Of a stretch of DNA of 56,037 bases, positions 8,602 to 18,138 are shown piece by piece. Positions within the stretch are counted from its first letter, which is position 1, and each line of letters opens with the position of its first letter. This DNA is from an uncultured Shewanella sp. (GTDB taxonomy: Bacteria; Pseudomonadota; Gammaproteobacteria; Enterobacterales; Shewanellaceae): contig NZ_CANMWS010000033.1 of assembly GCF_947501665.1 (NCBI RefSeq), forward strand, positions 1 through 56,037. The letters are read 5' to 3'. The notes beneath the pieces are model-generated. The model did not search any database, was not told where the DNA came from, and saw only the letters and a list, made by a program, of their open reading frames with translations. The translations under genes were made by a program, and so were the position numbers.

Positions 8602-9456
8602 TTACAGAATGGGATCTTTATCGATGCGAGATTCTTTTAAAACCTCTTTAACGCGTTTTAAGTTCTCACGAAATCGAGGGCCACGACGTAATGTAAAGCC
8701 TGTGGCTAAGACATCTACAATCACTAATTGAGCAAGTCGAGAAGCCATAGGAAGATACATATCCGTATCTTCTGGCACTTCCATTGTGACAGGCAGTGTG
8801 CAGACATTCGATAATGGTGAATGTCTTGCGGTAATGCCTATCACTGCAGCACCATTCTCACGAGCAAGTTTAGCTATATCAATCAGGGATTTAGTTCTAC
8901 CTGTGTGGGAGATGAGTACGACCACATCACCATCGTTGCTATTGATACAACTCATGCGCTGCATGAGCACATCATCAAAACAAATAACGGGTACGTTAAA
9001 GCGAAAGAATTTATTTTGTGCGTCATGGGCAACAGAAGCGGAAGCACCTAAGCCAAAAAAAGAAATCTTTTTGGCCTGTGTGAGAATATCGACAGCCTTA
9101 TTGACCGCTGCGGTATCGATGCTTTGTCTGGCTGTGTCCAATGAGGCCATTGAAGATTCAAATATCTTGGTTGTATAGGAATCAGGGCTATCATCTTCTT
9201 CAACATGTCGACTGACATAAGGAGTTCCGTTAGCCAGGCTCTGTGCTAAGTGCAGCTTAAAATCTGGAAAGCCTTTTGTGTCGAGTCGGCGGCAAAAACG
9301 GTTAACTGTTGGTTCGCTAACATCTGCCATTTTAGCGAGTGTGGCGATACTTGAGTGGATAGCCGTTTGAGGTGAAGCAAGGATCACCTCTGCGACTTTA
9401 CGTTCAGATTTACTAAAGTGTGTCAGACTTTTTTGTACCTTTTCTAGGGTATTCAT
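8602..9456 (-). CDS. hexR: RpiR-family transcriptional regulator HexR
   Basis: A 284-residue RpiR-type regulator: N-terminal helix-turn-helix (IATLAKMADVSEPTVNRFCRRL, residues about 37-58, given here as a motif region) and a C-terminal SIS sugar-phosphate-binding domain (KISFFGLGASASVAHDAQNK, then VVVLISHTGRTKSLI). HexR senses 2-keto-3-deoxy-6-phosphogluconate, the Entner-Doudoroff intermediate. It is divergent from zwf-pgl-edd-eda and upstream of pykA on the same strand, the arrangement expected for a regulator of both units. Two HexR-like sites lie in the shared intergenic region. Confidence 0.95.
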   Translation of the reverse strand: MNTLEKVQKSLTHFSKSERKVAEVILASPQTAIHSSIATLAKMADVSEPTVNRFCRRLDTKGFPDFKLHLAQSLANGTPYVSRHVEEDDSPDSYTTKIFESSMASLDTARQSIDTAAVNKAVDILTQAKKISFFGLGASASVAHDAQNKFFRFNVPVICFDDVLMQRMSCINSNDGDVVVLISHTGRTKSLIDIAKLARENGAAVIGITARHSPLSNVCTLPVTMEVPEDTDMYLPMASRLAQLVIVDVLATGFTLRRGPRFRENLKRVKEVLKESRIDKDPIL

Positions 9457-9588
9457 ATGTATATGTCCACTCAGAAGGAATGTAGTTTTATTTTTACTTT
9501 CTACGATGGTTATTTTTTGTTCTATAACACAGCGTAGGGCGTTACAATAAATTATACTAGTGAAAGTATAAAAGTAACTAGTAAATAT

Positions 9589-9603
9589 AGTAATTTTATC
9601 ACG
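9589..9603. promoter_or_regulatory. candidate HexR site in the hexR-zwf intergenic region
   Basis: AGTAATTTTATCACG agrees with TGTAATWWWATTACA at 12 of 15 positions. It lies about midway between the divergent starts of hexR and zwf. Confidence 0.45.
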
Positions 9604-9686
9604 AAAGCATAGCAGATCTTGTAGACATCTGACTAGTGAGTACTAAAGGCGATAATTTACAAAATTTAGATGCAATTATTAAGTTC

Positions 9687-9701
9687 TGTTGTTATATTAC
9701 A
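9687..9701. promoter_or_regulatory. candidate HexR site close to zwf
   Basis: TGTTGTTATATTACA agrees with TGTAATWWWATTACA at 13 of 15 positions, the best HexR match in the window. It also lies in an inverted repeat TGTTGT-N6-ACAACA (9687-9704). It is 63 bases before the preferred zwf start. The rest of the 308-base hexR-zwf interval is AT-rich and shows no other clear element. Confidence 0.55.
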
Positions 9702-9764
9702 ACAAATGTGTGAATTCTTGCCTTTATTAGGCTGGACACTGTAATGATAGGAGATGACGTCTCG

Positions 9765-11234
9765 ATGGGTATAACAACAGAAGCCAAAGCTTGTGATTTT
9801 GTTCTTTTTGGAACAAAGGGGGATCTAGCAAAGCGAAAATTATTGCCTTCTTTATATCAATTGGATAAAGCTAAATTACTCAATGAAGACACTAAAATTC
9901 TGGGTGTCGCAAAAGATAATTTTACTTTAGAAGAATACCGAGCATTAGTGGAAGCTGCATTAACGACTTTCGTTAAAGAAGAAATGTGTTCTGACACATT
10001 GAATCGTTTTTTGGATCGTTGTCATTATATCGGGACAAATTTTACAGAGTCGAAAGGTTATAAAGCTTTTCATACGGTACTTGAACCGAAAAAACGCTCA
10101 ACAGTCTGTTATTTTGCGACCCCGCCAGCGATTTTTGGTGATATTTGTCGTTGCTTAAATGAACAAAAGCTGATTTATCCTGATACCCGCGTTGTACTGG
10201 AAAAACCAATTGGATCTGATCTTGCTTCTTCAAAAGTCATTAATGATCAAGTATCCGCTTATTTTAATGAAGAACAGATTTATCGTATTGATCATTATTT
10301 AGGGAAAGAAACCGTACAAAACTTGATTGCATTACGTTTTGCTAATTCGTTATTTGCATCAAAATGGGATAATCGTACGATAGATCATGTACAAATTTCT
10401 GTAGCAGAAGAAGTCGGCATAGAAGGGCGTTGGGGGTATTTTGATAAAGCGGGTCAGATGCGCGATATGATCCAAAATCATTTACTGCAAGTACTGACTT
10501 TAGTGGCGATGGATCCACCCGTTAATCTCGATGCAGACAGTATTCGTGATGAAAAGGTCAAAGTGCTTAAATCATTACGGCCTATCAATGAAGATAATAT
10601 CTTTGAAAATACTGTTCGTGGTCAATATTCATCTGGCTTTTTGAAAGGCTCTCCTGCACCTGGTTATTTAGAAGAAGAAGGGGCAAATGTTAATTCTAAA
10701 ACAGAAACTTTTGTCGCATTGAGAGTGGATATTGATAACTGGCGTTGGGCGGGCGTACCGTTTTATCTTCGAAGTGGTAAACGGATGCCGTTTAAGAGCT
10801 CTGAAATTGTGGTGTATTTTAAAAACCCTCCTCACAACTTGTATCGTTCAAATTACCGTAATTTACCGCCTAATAAATTGACTATTCGTTTACAGCCTCA
10901 TGAAGGGGTTGAAATACAAATGATGAATAAGGTCCCTGGATTAGAGGAAAAACAACGTCTTCAAACGGCCAAACTGGATTTAAGTTTCTCTGATACTTTT
11001 AAAACGGAACGTATTGCAGATGCTTATGAGCGTTTATTGTTAGAAGCCATGTTAGGTAACCAAGCCTTATTTGTTCGCCGTGATGAAGTAGAGCAAGCTT
11101 GGAGTTGGGTGGATGGGATCATCAATGCTTGGGAAAGCAGTAGTGAAAAACCGAAACCTTATCCTGCAGGCACATGGGGGCCTGTGGCATCAGTTGCGTT
11201 AATCGCAAAAGATGGTCGTTCTTGGGATGAATAG
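9765..11234 (+). CDS. zwf: glucose-6-phosphate 1-dehydrogenase
   Basis: A 489-residue enzyme that oxidises glucose 6-phosphate with NADP to 6-phosphogluconolactone. The coenzyme loop GTKGDLAKRK (residues about 16-25), the VLEKPIG motif and the active-site signature RIDHYLGKE are present. The ATG at 9765 is preferred over the in-frame ATG at 9744 because AGGAGA stands 10 bases upstream and the resulting length matches Shewanella Zwf. It is the first gene of zwf-pgl-edd-eda; the pgl start follows its stop by 13 bases. Confidence 0.96.
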   Translation: MGITTEAKACDFVLFGTKGDLAKRKLLPSLYQLDKAKLLNEDTKILGVAKDNFTLEEYRALVEAALTTFVKEEMCSDTLNRFLDRCHYIGTNFTESKGYKAFHTVLEPKKRSTVCYFATPPAIFGDICRCLNEQKLIYPDTRVVLEKPIGSDLASSKVINDQVSAYFNEEQIYRIDHYLGKETVQNLIALRFANSLFASKWDNRTIDHVQISVAEEVGIEGRWGYFDKAGQMRDMIQNHLLQVLTLVAMDPPVNLDADSIRDEKVKVLKSLRPINEDNIFENTVRGQYSSGFLKGSPAPGYLEEEGANVNSKTETFVALRVDIDNWRWAGVPFYLRSGKRMPFKSSEIVVYFKNPPHNLYRSNYRNLPPNKLTIRLQPHEGVEIQMMNKVPGLEEKQRLQTAKLDLSFSDTFKTERIADAYERLLLEAMLGNQALFVRRDEVEQAWSWVDGIINAWESSSEKPKPYPAGTWGPVASVALIAKDGRSWDE

Positions 11235-11247
11235 AGATAAAAGTAAC

Positions 11248-11946
11248 ATGATTAAAGAAACGGTATTTAAATCCTTTGATAACAAAGTGGCATTAGAGCA
11301 GCAATTAGCTGAACGTATTGGCGATCAACTACAAGAAGCCGTTGATATTCGAGGCCAGGCAAGTCTTGTTGTCTCTGGTGGCTCGACGCCTTTGGCATTG
11401 TTTGAACAGTTAAGCCATCGAGGTATCGATTGGAATAAAGTCCAAATTACCCTTGCTGATGAACGTTGGGTCGATAATGATCACAGTGATTCAAATGAAA
11501 AATTAGTCAAAGAGCACTTATTGTCCAATAAGGCGGCGAGTGCGAAATTTCAGGGGTTAAAAAATATGTTCTCGACGCCTGAACAAGGTGTCGCGATGAC
11601 TATTGAGCAACTTGCTCACTTTTCTCGTCCTTTTGATGTGGTCATTTTGGGCATGGGTAATGATGGACATACGTGTTCTTGGTTTCCTTGCTCTGCTGAA
11701 TTAAATCAAGCACTGACAACTGACGATCTTTGTGTGGCTGTGAATCCCACCACAGCACCTAATGCAAGGATCACTTTATCTAAATCTGCGATTTTGGCGA
11801 GTCGCCAAATTTATTTGCACATCGTTGGTGAGCAGAAGTTATCTGTTTACCGTGAAGCATTAACCAGTAAAGCGGTGGCAGAAATGCCTATTCGTGCTGT
11901 TTTGGGGCAAAACAGTACCCCTGTTGATGTTTATTGGAGTGCTTAA
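11248..11946 (+). CDS. pgl: 6-phosphogluconolactonase
   Basis: A 232-residue lactonase of the NagB/DevB type, hydrolysing 6-phosphogluconolactone to 6-phosphogluconate. Visible motifs are SLVVSGGSTPLALFEQL, ITLADERWV and GMGNDGHTCSWFP. The frame is open 12 codons further upstream, overlapping zwf, but MIKETVFKSF at 11248 matches the usual start. No strong Shine-Dalgarno is seen, which suggests coupling to zwf translation. edd follows after 9 bases. Confidence 0.95.
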   Translation: MIKETVFKSFDNKVALEQQLAERIGDQLQEAVDIRGQASLVVSGGSTPLALFEQLSHRGIDWNKVQITLADERWVDNDHSDSNEKLVKEHLLSNKAASAKFQGLKNMFSTPEQGVAMTIEQLAHFSRPFDVVILGMGNDGHTCSWFPCSAELNQALTTDDLCVAVNPTTAPNARITLSKSAILASRQIYLHIVGEQKLSVYREALTSKAVAEMPIRAVLGQNSTPVDVYWSA

Positions 11947-11955
11947 GGAGTTATT

Positions 11956-13782
11956 ATGCAAGCCGTTATAGAAGCTGTGACTCAGCGTATTATTAAGCGT
12001 AGTGAAGTCTCCAGAGCGCAATACTTATCTGCATTAGAAGATGCGAAAATAAAAGGTGTACATCGTAGTGCGTTGAGCTGTGGAAATTTAGCTCATGGAT
12101 TTGCTGCGTGTAACCCTGATGATAAATCGTCCATTAAACAGCTCAATAAAGCCAATATTGGTATCGTGACAGCGTTTAATGACATGTTATCAGCTCATCA
12201 ACCTTATGAAGTGTATCCGGATTTGTTGAAAAAGGCCTGCCAAGAAATCGGCAGCGTTGCACAAGTTGCCGGCGGTGTGCCTGCTATGTGTGATGGCGTG
12301 ACTCAAGGTCAGCCTGGTATGGAACTGAGTCTACTGAGCCGAGAAGTGATTGCCATGGCAACGGCTGTGGGTCTGTCACATAATATGTTTGATGGCGCAT
12401 TATTATTAGGGATCTGCGATAAAATTGTTCCTGGATTATTAATTGGTGCGTTGAGTTTTGGGCACTTGCCTATGTTGTTTGTGCCTGCAGGCCCAATGAA
12501 GTCTGGGATCCCAAATAAAGAAAAAGCAAGAATAAGACAACAATTTGCCCAAGGTAAAGTTGATCGTGCTGCGTTACTTGAAGCTGAATCGGCTTCTTAT
12601 CATAGTGCGGGTACTTGTACTTTCTATGGTACAGCCAACAGCAATCAGTTGATGTTAGAGGTGATGGGATTACAACTTCCGGGCTCTTCTTTTGTTAATC
12701 CTGATGATCCTCTCAGAGAAGCCTTGAGTAAAACGGCCGCCAAGCAGGTGTGCCGTCTCAATGATATGGGCTCACAATATACACCGATAGGGCAAATAGT
12801 TTCAGAAAAGTCAATTGTGAACGGTATTGTTGCACTACTGGCAACAGGTGGTTCGACCAACTTGACTATGCATATTGTCGCCATCGCCCGAGCCGCTGGC
12901 ATAATCATCAATTGGGATGATTTTTCAGAACTTTCTGATGCTGTGCCTTTATTGGCTCGTGTTTACCCTAATGGGCATGCTGATATTAACCATTTTCATG
13001 CCGCAGGCGGAATGGCGCTATTGATTAAAGAGTTACTTGACGCCGGTTTATTGCATGAAGATGTTCAAACTGTTGCCGGACCGGGTCTTAGGCGTTATAC
13101 CCAAGAGCCTAAATTAATTGATGGTGCATTGTCTTGGGTCGAAGGACCCACTGAGAGCTTTGACAAAGATGTATTGACGGGGGTTAACTCACCTTTTCAA
13201 GCGAATGGTGGCTTAAAACTCATGAAGGGCAATTTAGGTCGTGCGGTCATCAAAGTATCGGCAGTACAAGAAGGCAATAGAATTGTTGAAGCTCCTGCAG
13301 TCGTTATTGACGATCAAAATAAGTTAGATGCTTTATTTAAAGCGGGTGAGTTAGATAAAGATTGTGTGGTGGTGGTGAAAGGTCAAGGACCGAAAGCCAT
13401 TGGTATGCCTGAGTTGCATAAACTTACGCCAATTTTAGGCAGTCTGCAAGATAAAGGCTTTAAAGTGGCATTATTAACTGACGGCCGTATGTCTGGCGCT
13501 TCAGGCAAAGTGCCTGCAGCAATTCATTTAACACCAGAGGCATTAGATGGTGGCTTAATCGCTAAAGTACAACAGGGCGATATGATCCGTTTGAATGCAT
13601 TAACAGGTGAATTGAGTCTACTGGTCGATGAATCAACTTTAAACGCTCGAGTGGCTGAGACCGTTAATTTACAACCGTCTAGTTATGGTATGGGTCGTGA
13701 ATTATTTGGTGCGCTGCGTTCGAATTTAAGCAGTCCAGAAACGGGTGCTCGTTGTACCCAAGCTATTGATGAAAATTATTAA
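11956..13782 (+). CDS. edd: 6-phosphogluconate dehydratase
   Basis: A 608-residue IlvD/Edd-family [4Fe-4S] dehydratase, forming 2-keto-3-deoxy-6-phosphogluconate. Motifs include GIVTAFNDMLSAHQPYE, MCDGVTQGQPGMELSLL, AGTCTFYGTANSNQ (cluster cysteine) and LLTDGRMSGASGKVPAAIH. Length equals that of the family. A good GGAG stands before the ATG (TAAGGAGTTATT). It sits between pgl and eda in one operon. Confidence 0.97.
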   Translation: MQAVIEAVTQRIIKRSEVSRAQYLSALEDAKIKGVHRSALSCGNLAHGFAACNPDDKSSIKQLNKANIGIVTAFNDMLSAHQPYEVYPDLLKKACQEIGSVAQVAGGVPAMCDGVTQGQPGMELSLLSREVIAMATAVGLSHNMFDGALLLGICDKIVPGLLIGALSFGHLPMLFVPAGPMKSGIPNKEKARIRQQFAQGKVDRAALLEAESASYHSAGTCTFYGTANSNQLMLEVMGLQLPGSSFVNPDDPLREALSKTAAKQVCRLNDMGSQYTPIGQIVSEKSIVNGIVALLATGGSTNLTMHIVAIARAAGIIINWDDFSELSDAVPLLARVYPNGHADINHFHAAGGMALLIKELLDAGLLHEDVQTVAGPGLRRYTQEPKLIDGALSWVEGPTESFDKDVLTGVNSPFQANGGLKLMKGNLGRAVIKVSAVQEGNRIVEAPAVVIDDQNKLDALFKAGELDKDCVVVVKGQGPKAIGMPELHKLTPILGSLQDKGFKVALLTDGRMSGASGKVPAAIHLTPEALDGGLIAKVQQGDMIRLNALTGELSLLVDESTLNARVAETVNLQPSSYGMGRELFGALRSNLSSPETGARCTQAIDENY

Positions 13783-13801
13783 GATTAGGAAGAATAACCC
13801 C

Positions 13802-14443
13802 ATGCTTGAGAATAATTGGTCTATACAGTCACAAGATATTTTTAAATGCAGTCCTATTGTTCCTGTGATGGTGATCAATAAGATTGAAGATGCCGTACCT
13901 TTAGCCAAAGCGTTAGTGGCTGGAGGAATAAAGGTTCTTGAAGTGACGTTACGGACGGCTTGTGCGCTTGAAGCTATCGCTAAAATTGCCAAAGAAGTGC
14001 CGGAAGCTTACGTAGGTGCAGGTACAGTACTTAACGAAGAACAGTTAAATCAAGCGGTAGAAGCAGGGGCTCAGTTTGTGATCACCCCAGGGGCAACGCC
14101 TGAATTATTAAAAGCGGCAATGTCGGGTACTGTTCCCTTAATTCCTGGCGTGGCCAGTATTTCTGAAGTGATGACTGGCATGGAGTTGGGTTACACCCAT
14201 TTTAAGTTTTTTCCGGCTGAGGCATCGGGTGGCGTGAATGCATTGAAAGCGTTTTCAGGCCCATTAGCCAATATCCGTTTTTGTCCAACGGGAGGCATAT
14301 CACCTGATTCTTATAAAAAGTATTTAGCTTTACCCAATGTCGATTGTATTGGTGGGAGCTGGATTGCGCCAACCGATGCGATGGCGGCAGGTGATTGGAA
14401 TAAGATCACCACGCTTTGTAAAGAGGCATTAACAGGGCTGTAG
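13802..14443 (+). CDS. eda: KDPG/KHG aldolase
   Basis: A 213-residue class I aldolase that splits 2-keto-3-deoxy-6-phosphogluconate into pyruvate and glyceraldehyde 3-phosphate. The active-site Glu lies in LEVTLRT and the Schiff-base Lys in HFKFFPAEASGG. Start chosen at ATG 13802, with AGGAAG 10 bases upstream; the open frame further upstream overlaps edd and is not needed. Last gene of the Entner-Doudoroff operon, followed by a terminator. Confidence 0.96.
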   Translation: MLENNWSIQSQDIFKCSPIVPVMVINKIEDAVPLAKALVAGGIKVLEVTLRTACALEAIAKIAKEVPEAYVGAGTVLNEEQLNQAVEAGAQFVITPGATPELLKAAMSGTVPLIPGVASISEVMTGMELGYTHFKFFPAEASGGVNALKAFSGPLANIRFCPTGGISPDSYKKYLALPNVDCIGGSWIAPTDAMAAGDWNKITTLCKEALTGL

Positions 14444-14465
14444 TGTGATTGGTTTGTGTTTATTA

Positions 14466-14493
14466 AAAAAGGAAGCATCATTGCTTCCTTTTT
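14466..14493. terminator. bidirectional terminator between eda and eco
   Basis: AAAAAGGAAGCA (14466-14477), loop TCAT, TGCTTCCTTTTT (14482-14493): a perfect 12-pair stem with A and T runs, serving convergent eda (+) and the ecotin gene (-). Confidence 0.93.
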
Positions 14494-14509
14494 ATTTTGA
14501 GTGCTACTG

Positions 14510-15064
14510 TTATTCTGTGGTTTGAAAAGGACTTTGTGCTTCCCAGATCCGGTAACGCAACTGAGCTTTTTCAGGTAGGTAAAATACAAAAGGGACTCGA
14601 CTGTTATAATGCAGTGTTAAATCGCTGGGTAGGCGAATAAAGGCTTCTTTCTTATCAAACTTCATACAAGCCCTCATCGTGCTTGGACCGGGTGCAATCG
14701 AGTTAACTTGATAATAGTTATAGCCCCAACCTTTCACTGAGTGTTGATCTATTTTTCCCGTTAAGCTGTGCTTATTACAATCAATGACTTTGGTTTGTCC
14801 TATTTCAAACTCAATTTTATAGTTGGCTTCATTATTTTTTTTGGGTAAGTAAATAATATGCTGTGTCATGCCTTTTGAGGGAGCTGGAAACATTTTACTG
14901 GCTTCTTCTACTTGATAATTGGCACTGGTATAACTGTGGCCAATGATATGACTGTCAGCATGTGCATGAGCATAAGGAAGAGAAAAAAGGGCTATTGTAC
15001 TGATGACTGAACAAAAAAAACGGTTAAATGTAAAAGGTTGAAAGGGGGGGGTTAATATTTTCAT
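14510..15064 (-). CDS. eco: ecotin-family periplasmic serine protease inhibitor
   Basis: A 184-residue exported protein matching E. coli ecotin along its length: GMTQHIIYLP, EIGQTKVIDCNKHSLTGKI, VKGWGYNYYQV, GPSTMRAC, LHYNSRVPFVFYLP, YRIWEAQ. Ecotin is a homodimeric inhibitor of trypsin-like proteases such as neutrophil elastase and guards the periplasm. The reactive loop STMRAC keeps Met at the P1 position (residue 130) but has Arg where E. coli has Met next to it; the paired cysteines are C96 and C133. The N terminus is a long signal peptide ending near AHAHA. The start could be a few codons later. Confidence 0.9.
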   Translation of the reverse strand: MKILTPPFQPFTFNRFFCSVISTIALFSLPYAHAHADSHIIGHSYTSANYQVEEASKMFPAPSKGMTQHIIYLPKKNNEANYKIEFEIGQTKVIDCNKHSLTGKIDQHSVKGWGYNYYQVNSIAPGPSTMRACMKFDKKEAFIRLPSDLTLHYNSRVPFVFYLPEKAQLRYRIWEAQSPFQTTE

Positions 15065-15484
15065 TACGACTCCAAAAGGCTTTCTATACCTTATTTATAT
15101 CAATGTAATCACTTATGAGTGATTAAAAAAAAATGCTTGTGACTTTATCATTTTTATATCGATAGCAATTATCTCTTGTTAATGCCTGCTGATTTTAGCC
15201 AATATTAAGATACGATATATTCTTTGAAGTAACAAGAATATTACATGATGTCTTAAGGCGTTATCTTGATAAGGTTTCTATTTAAGTCTTTCATTTTAAA
15301 ATTATTTATTTATTAATCTCGATGTTGGGAACTCGATTTTTATGACTTATTTTTAATCTTTGTTAGTATGATCTTGTGTTGTTATCGTCTAATAATGGCA
15401 ATATATGCTGATTAATGGCCATTTGCTCTCTTTTCTCACTATCAGGACATAGCGGCCAATTTCATCTTATAAAGGTTTTTATAT
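15065..15484. other. 420-base intergenic region between eco and dmeF
   Basis: AT-rich and without a credible gene. The only clear structure is an 8-bp inverted repeat TAATCACT-TATG-AGTGATTA (15106-15125) followed by A9, 42 bases upstream of the eco start, which could be an operator. Promoters for both divergent genes should lie here. Confidence 0.5.
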
Positions 15485-16453
15485 ATGTCTACAAAGCCAC
15501 ATTCTCTTTCACATTGGCAGCATAAGCATCAGTATACAAATATTAATCATTCTGGGGAAAGGAATACTCGATATGTGTTGTATCTGACGATTATCACCAT
15601 GTTTGCAGAGATCATAGCAGGCACATTTTACGGTTCTATGGCATTACTGGCTGACGGTTGGCATATGGGTACCCATGCCGCGGCTTTTATGATCACTTTA
15701 TTTGCCTTTAAATACGCAAGGAAGCATGCCGACAGCCCCAACTTTTCTTTTGGAACGGGTAAAGTGAGTGTGTTAGGAGGCTTTACTAGTGCAGTGGCTT
15801 TAGGGTTAGTTGCACTTATTATGATATTTGAGTCCGCATTTAGGTTGCTAAATCCACAATCCATACAATTTAATCAGGCTATTTTAGTTGCGGTTATTGG
15901 TTTAACAGTGAATGTGTTGAGTGCTTTTTTGTTAAAAGATCATCATAGTCATTCTCATCATCATGATGGACATCACAGTCATGGAGAGCATAGCCATGAT
16001 CATAATTTGAGAGCGGCATATTTTCATGTTTTGGCCGATGCACTTACGTCATTATTCGCCATTGGTGCTTTACTCATGGGGAAGTTTTTCGGTTTAAATT
16101 GGCTCGATCCTGTTATGGGGATTATCGGCAGTATTATTATTAGTCGATGGGCATGGGGATTATTAAAGCAAACCAGTCCTATTTTATTAGATGCCAATAT
16201 TGATGCGGACTATCAAGCGCAGATAGTGGCGTTAATTGAAGATAATGATGATCATCAAGTGAGCGATATTCATATTTGGGCAATAACAAGCGATCATTAT
16301 GCCGCTATTATTGCTATTGTGTCTCATGATCCTAAAGACGTAGACTACTTTAAGCAGCAACTGACTCGATTTGATAAATTGTCCCATGTCACCATTGAAA
16401 TTAACCTTTGTCGTCAAAATGATTGTTCAGGGGAAAAGGAGGCTATTTGTTAA
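15485..16453 (+). CDS. dmeF: DmeF-type cation diffusion facilitator (Co/Ni efflux)
   Basis: A 322-residue inner-membrane CDF exporter with six predicted membrane segments between residues about 30 and 230 and a cytoplasmic C-terminal domain. The metal site motifs are ALLADGWHMGTHAAA in segment 2 and HVLADALTS in segment 5. A histidine-rich loop (DHHSHSHHHDGHHSHGEHSH region, about residues 158-178) lies between segments 4 and 5. The N terminus SHWQHKH and the GWHMGTH motif are typical of DmeF, which exports cobalt and nickel with proton exchange. The gene appears monocistronic. Confidence 0.88.
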   Translation: MSTKPHSLSHWQHKHQYTNINHSGERNTRYVLYLTIITMFAEIIAGTFYGSMALLADGWHMGTHAAAFMITLFAFKYARKHADSPNFSFGTGKVSVLGGFTSAVALGLVALIMIFESAFRLLNPQSIQFNQAILVAVIGLTVNVLSAFLLKDHHSHSHHHDGHHSHGEHSHDHNLRAAYFHVLADALTSLFAIGALLMGKFFGLNWLDPVMGIIGSIIISRWAWGLLKQTSPILLDANIDADYQAQIVALIEDNDDHQVSDIHIWAITSDHYAAIIAIVSHDPKDVDYFKQQLTRFDKLSHVTIEINLCRQNDCSGEKEAIC

Positions 16454-16478
16454 AGTAAAAAAGAGTTATTAGGTCTTG

Positions 16479-16519
16479 CTTTTATTGTGAGCAGTACTGG
16501 GAACATTCACAATAAAAAG
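16479..16519. terminator. hairpin downstream of dmeF
   Basis: TTTATTGTGA (16481-16490) and TCACAATAAA (16507-16516) form a 10-bp perfect inverted repeat with a 16-base loop, 27 bases after the dmeF stop. No T run follows on the + strand, so it may be a weak terminator or a regulatory site. The rest of the gap up to 16755 is AT-rich and shows nothing else. Confidence 0.4.
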
Positions 16520-16755
16520 AGCATTAATGACTCACTTTTATCGAAATTTTCATCCATTTAAGATAGATGGTGTTAACAATACCAAGTGTTTTGTAAAATT
16601 CACTTTTTGTTGATGAAACATTTTGTACGTTGCAAATATAGAGGATGATCTTGGTAAAAATGAGTGCTGCCTATACGATGAATTAAATTATGCTTTATTA
16701 TTGAAATCAATATTATACTTTTATTATCTCCTTTAAAAATATATTGAATAATATT

Positions 16756-18126
16756 ATGAAAAAGGTCATTTTTATCGGCTATATTAAAATGATATGGAAT
16801 AAATATTTTCATCAGACATTGATTCTTTCTTTACCTCTTATTCTTTCCTCTTTTTCACAAATATTACTGGGTATTATCGATTTACTCATGGTTGCGAGCT
16901 TAGGAGTCGTTGCCGTTGCTTCTGTGGCTTTTGTTAATATATTAGCGCCATTAATGTTAACAATATCATTTGGTTTATCATCTGCTTTTTTGATAAAAAT
17001 CGCTTATGCTTATGGCGCAAAAAATGTTGAATCTGGTGCAGAAGAATTTCGCTATGCCATGATTTTTTCTGTTATTACGGGTATCGCTCAGTGTTTCTTT
17101 TTTATAGGGTTAATGTTTATTTTAGCTAAATTAGGTCAGCCTGAAGAGGTCGTGGCCATGACGCCTCCTTATCTTTTTTGGGTTGCATTATCGTTAATTC
17201 CGGCAACTCCAGCGTTAGTATTAAAGAGTTTTACTGATGCACAAAACGATCCTTGGGCTGGTGTTAGCATTTTACTGGCCACTGTTATTTTAAATATTGT
17301 GCTCAATTATATGTTGATCCATGGTCATTGGGGCGCGCCAAAACTAGGGTTGTTAGGCGCAGGAGTAGCCACTTTTATTGCACGAACTATGGCATTTTTT
17401 GCTATTTTTTTCTATGTCTTTTTTAGAAAGAAATTTCGGGCTTACCATCCTAAAAAATGGTTTAAACCGATAAAAAAGTCTCAATTAATGGATTTATTGG
17501 CAATGTCTTTGGCTATTTCGGGTCAAGGTCTTATTATGTATGGGGCTTTTTCTATCACAGCTATTTTTATGGGAATAATAGGAACCGTCGCGCTTGCATC
17601 ACATCAAATTGCGTTGGTGTGCGCTATGTCTGGTTCGATTATTCCTTGGGGGATATCATTTGCCGTTACTATTCGAGTTGGGCATGCTTTAGGTGAGAGT
17701 AAAGTCCATGATACTATGTCTATATTTATTGGTGCTCAGTGCTTAAGTGGAATAGTGATGGGAGGCGTTGCTGCGCTATTCATGTTACAAGGGCGTGCAT
17801 TGTTGGGGGTGTTTTTTACTGAATTAGAGCTTATCGATTTTACAACGAGCTTATTGTTTATTGTGGGGGCATATCAACTTTTTGATTCATCCCAAATTAT
17901 TAGCCTAGGGGCGTTACGTGGCTATAAAGATGTGTATAAACCCACGATGGTACTTTTTAGTATTTTTTGGTTATTTGCGCTTCCATTTGGGGCTGTTTTA
18001 GCTTTTTATTTACAATATGGTGGGTTAAGCTTATGGGTTGGTTTAGCGATAGGTATCATGGTCTGTGCTGTCACACTGACGCTTCGTTTTATATGCCTAT
18101 ACCGTTTAATGTTATCTAGGCATTAA
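16756..18126 (+). CDS. MATE-family multidrug/sodium antiporter
   Basis: An inner-membrane exporter of the MATE (DinF/NorM) family with about 12 membrane segments: SLPLILSSFSQILLGIIDLLMVASLG at the start of the first half and the matching second half beginning near LAMSLAISGQGLIMYGAFS. Length, 456 residues from this start, is normal. The start is uncertain: TTG 16744, ATG 16756 and ATG 16789 (MIWNKYFHQ) are all in frame and none has a clear Shine-Dalgarno. Substrate unknown. It converges with the acyltransferase gene, only 12 bases apart. Confidence 0.88.
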   Translation: MKKVIFIGYIKMIWNKYFHQTLILSLPLILSSFSQILLGIIDLLMVASLGVVAVASVAFVNILAPLMLTISFGLSSAFLIKIAYAYGAKNVESGAEEFRYAMIFSVITGIAQCFFFIGLMFILAKLGQPEEVVAMTPPYLFWVALSLIPATPALVLKSFTDAQNDPWAGVSILLATVILNIVLNYMLIHGHWGAPKLGLLGAGVATFIARTMAFFAIFFYVFFRKKFRAYHPKKWFKPIKKSQLMDLLAMSLAISGQGLIMYGAFSITAIFMGIIGTVALASHQIALVCAMSGSIIPWGISFAVTIRVGHALGESKVHDTMSIFIGAQCLSGIVMGGVAALFMLQGRALLGVFFTELELIDFTTSLLFIVGAYQLFDSSQIISLGALRGYKDVYKPTMVLFSIFWLFALPFGAVLAFYLQYGGLSLWVGLAIGIMVCAVTLTLRFICLYRLMLSRH

Positions 18127-18138
18127 TGCACATACTTT

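Noticed and set aside
15106..15125. Inverted repeat with A run considered as a terminator
   Set aside because: The T run would precede the stem on the minus strand and is absent on the plus strand, and it is upstream of both flanking genes.
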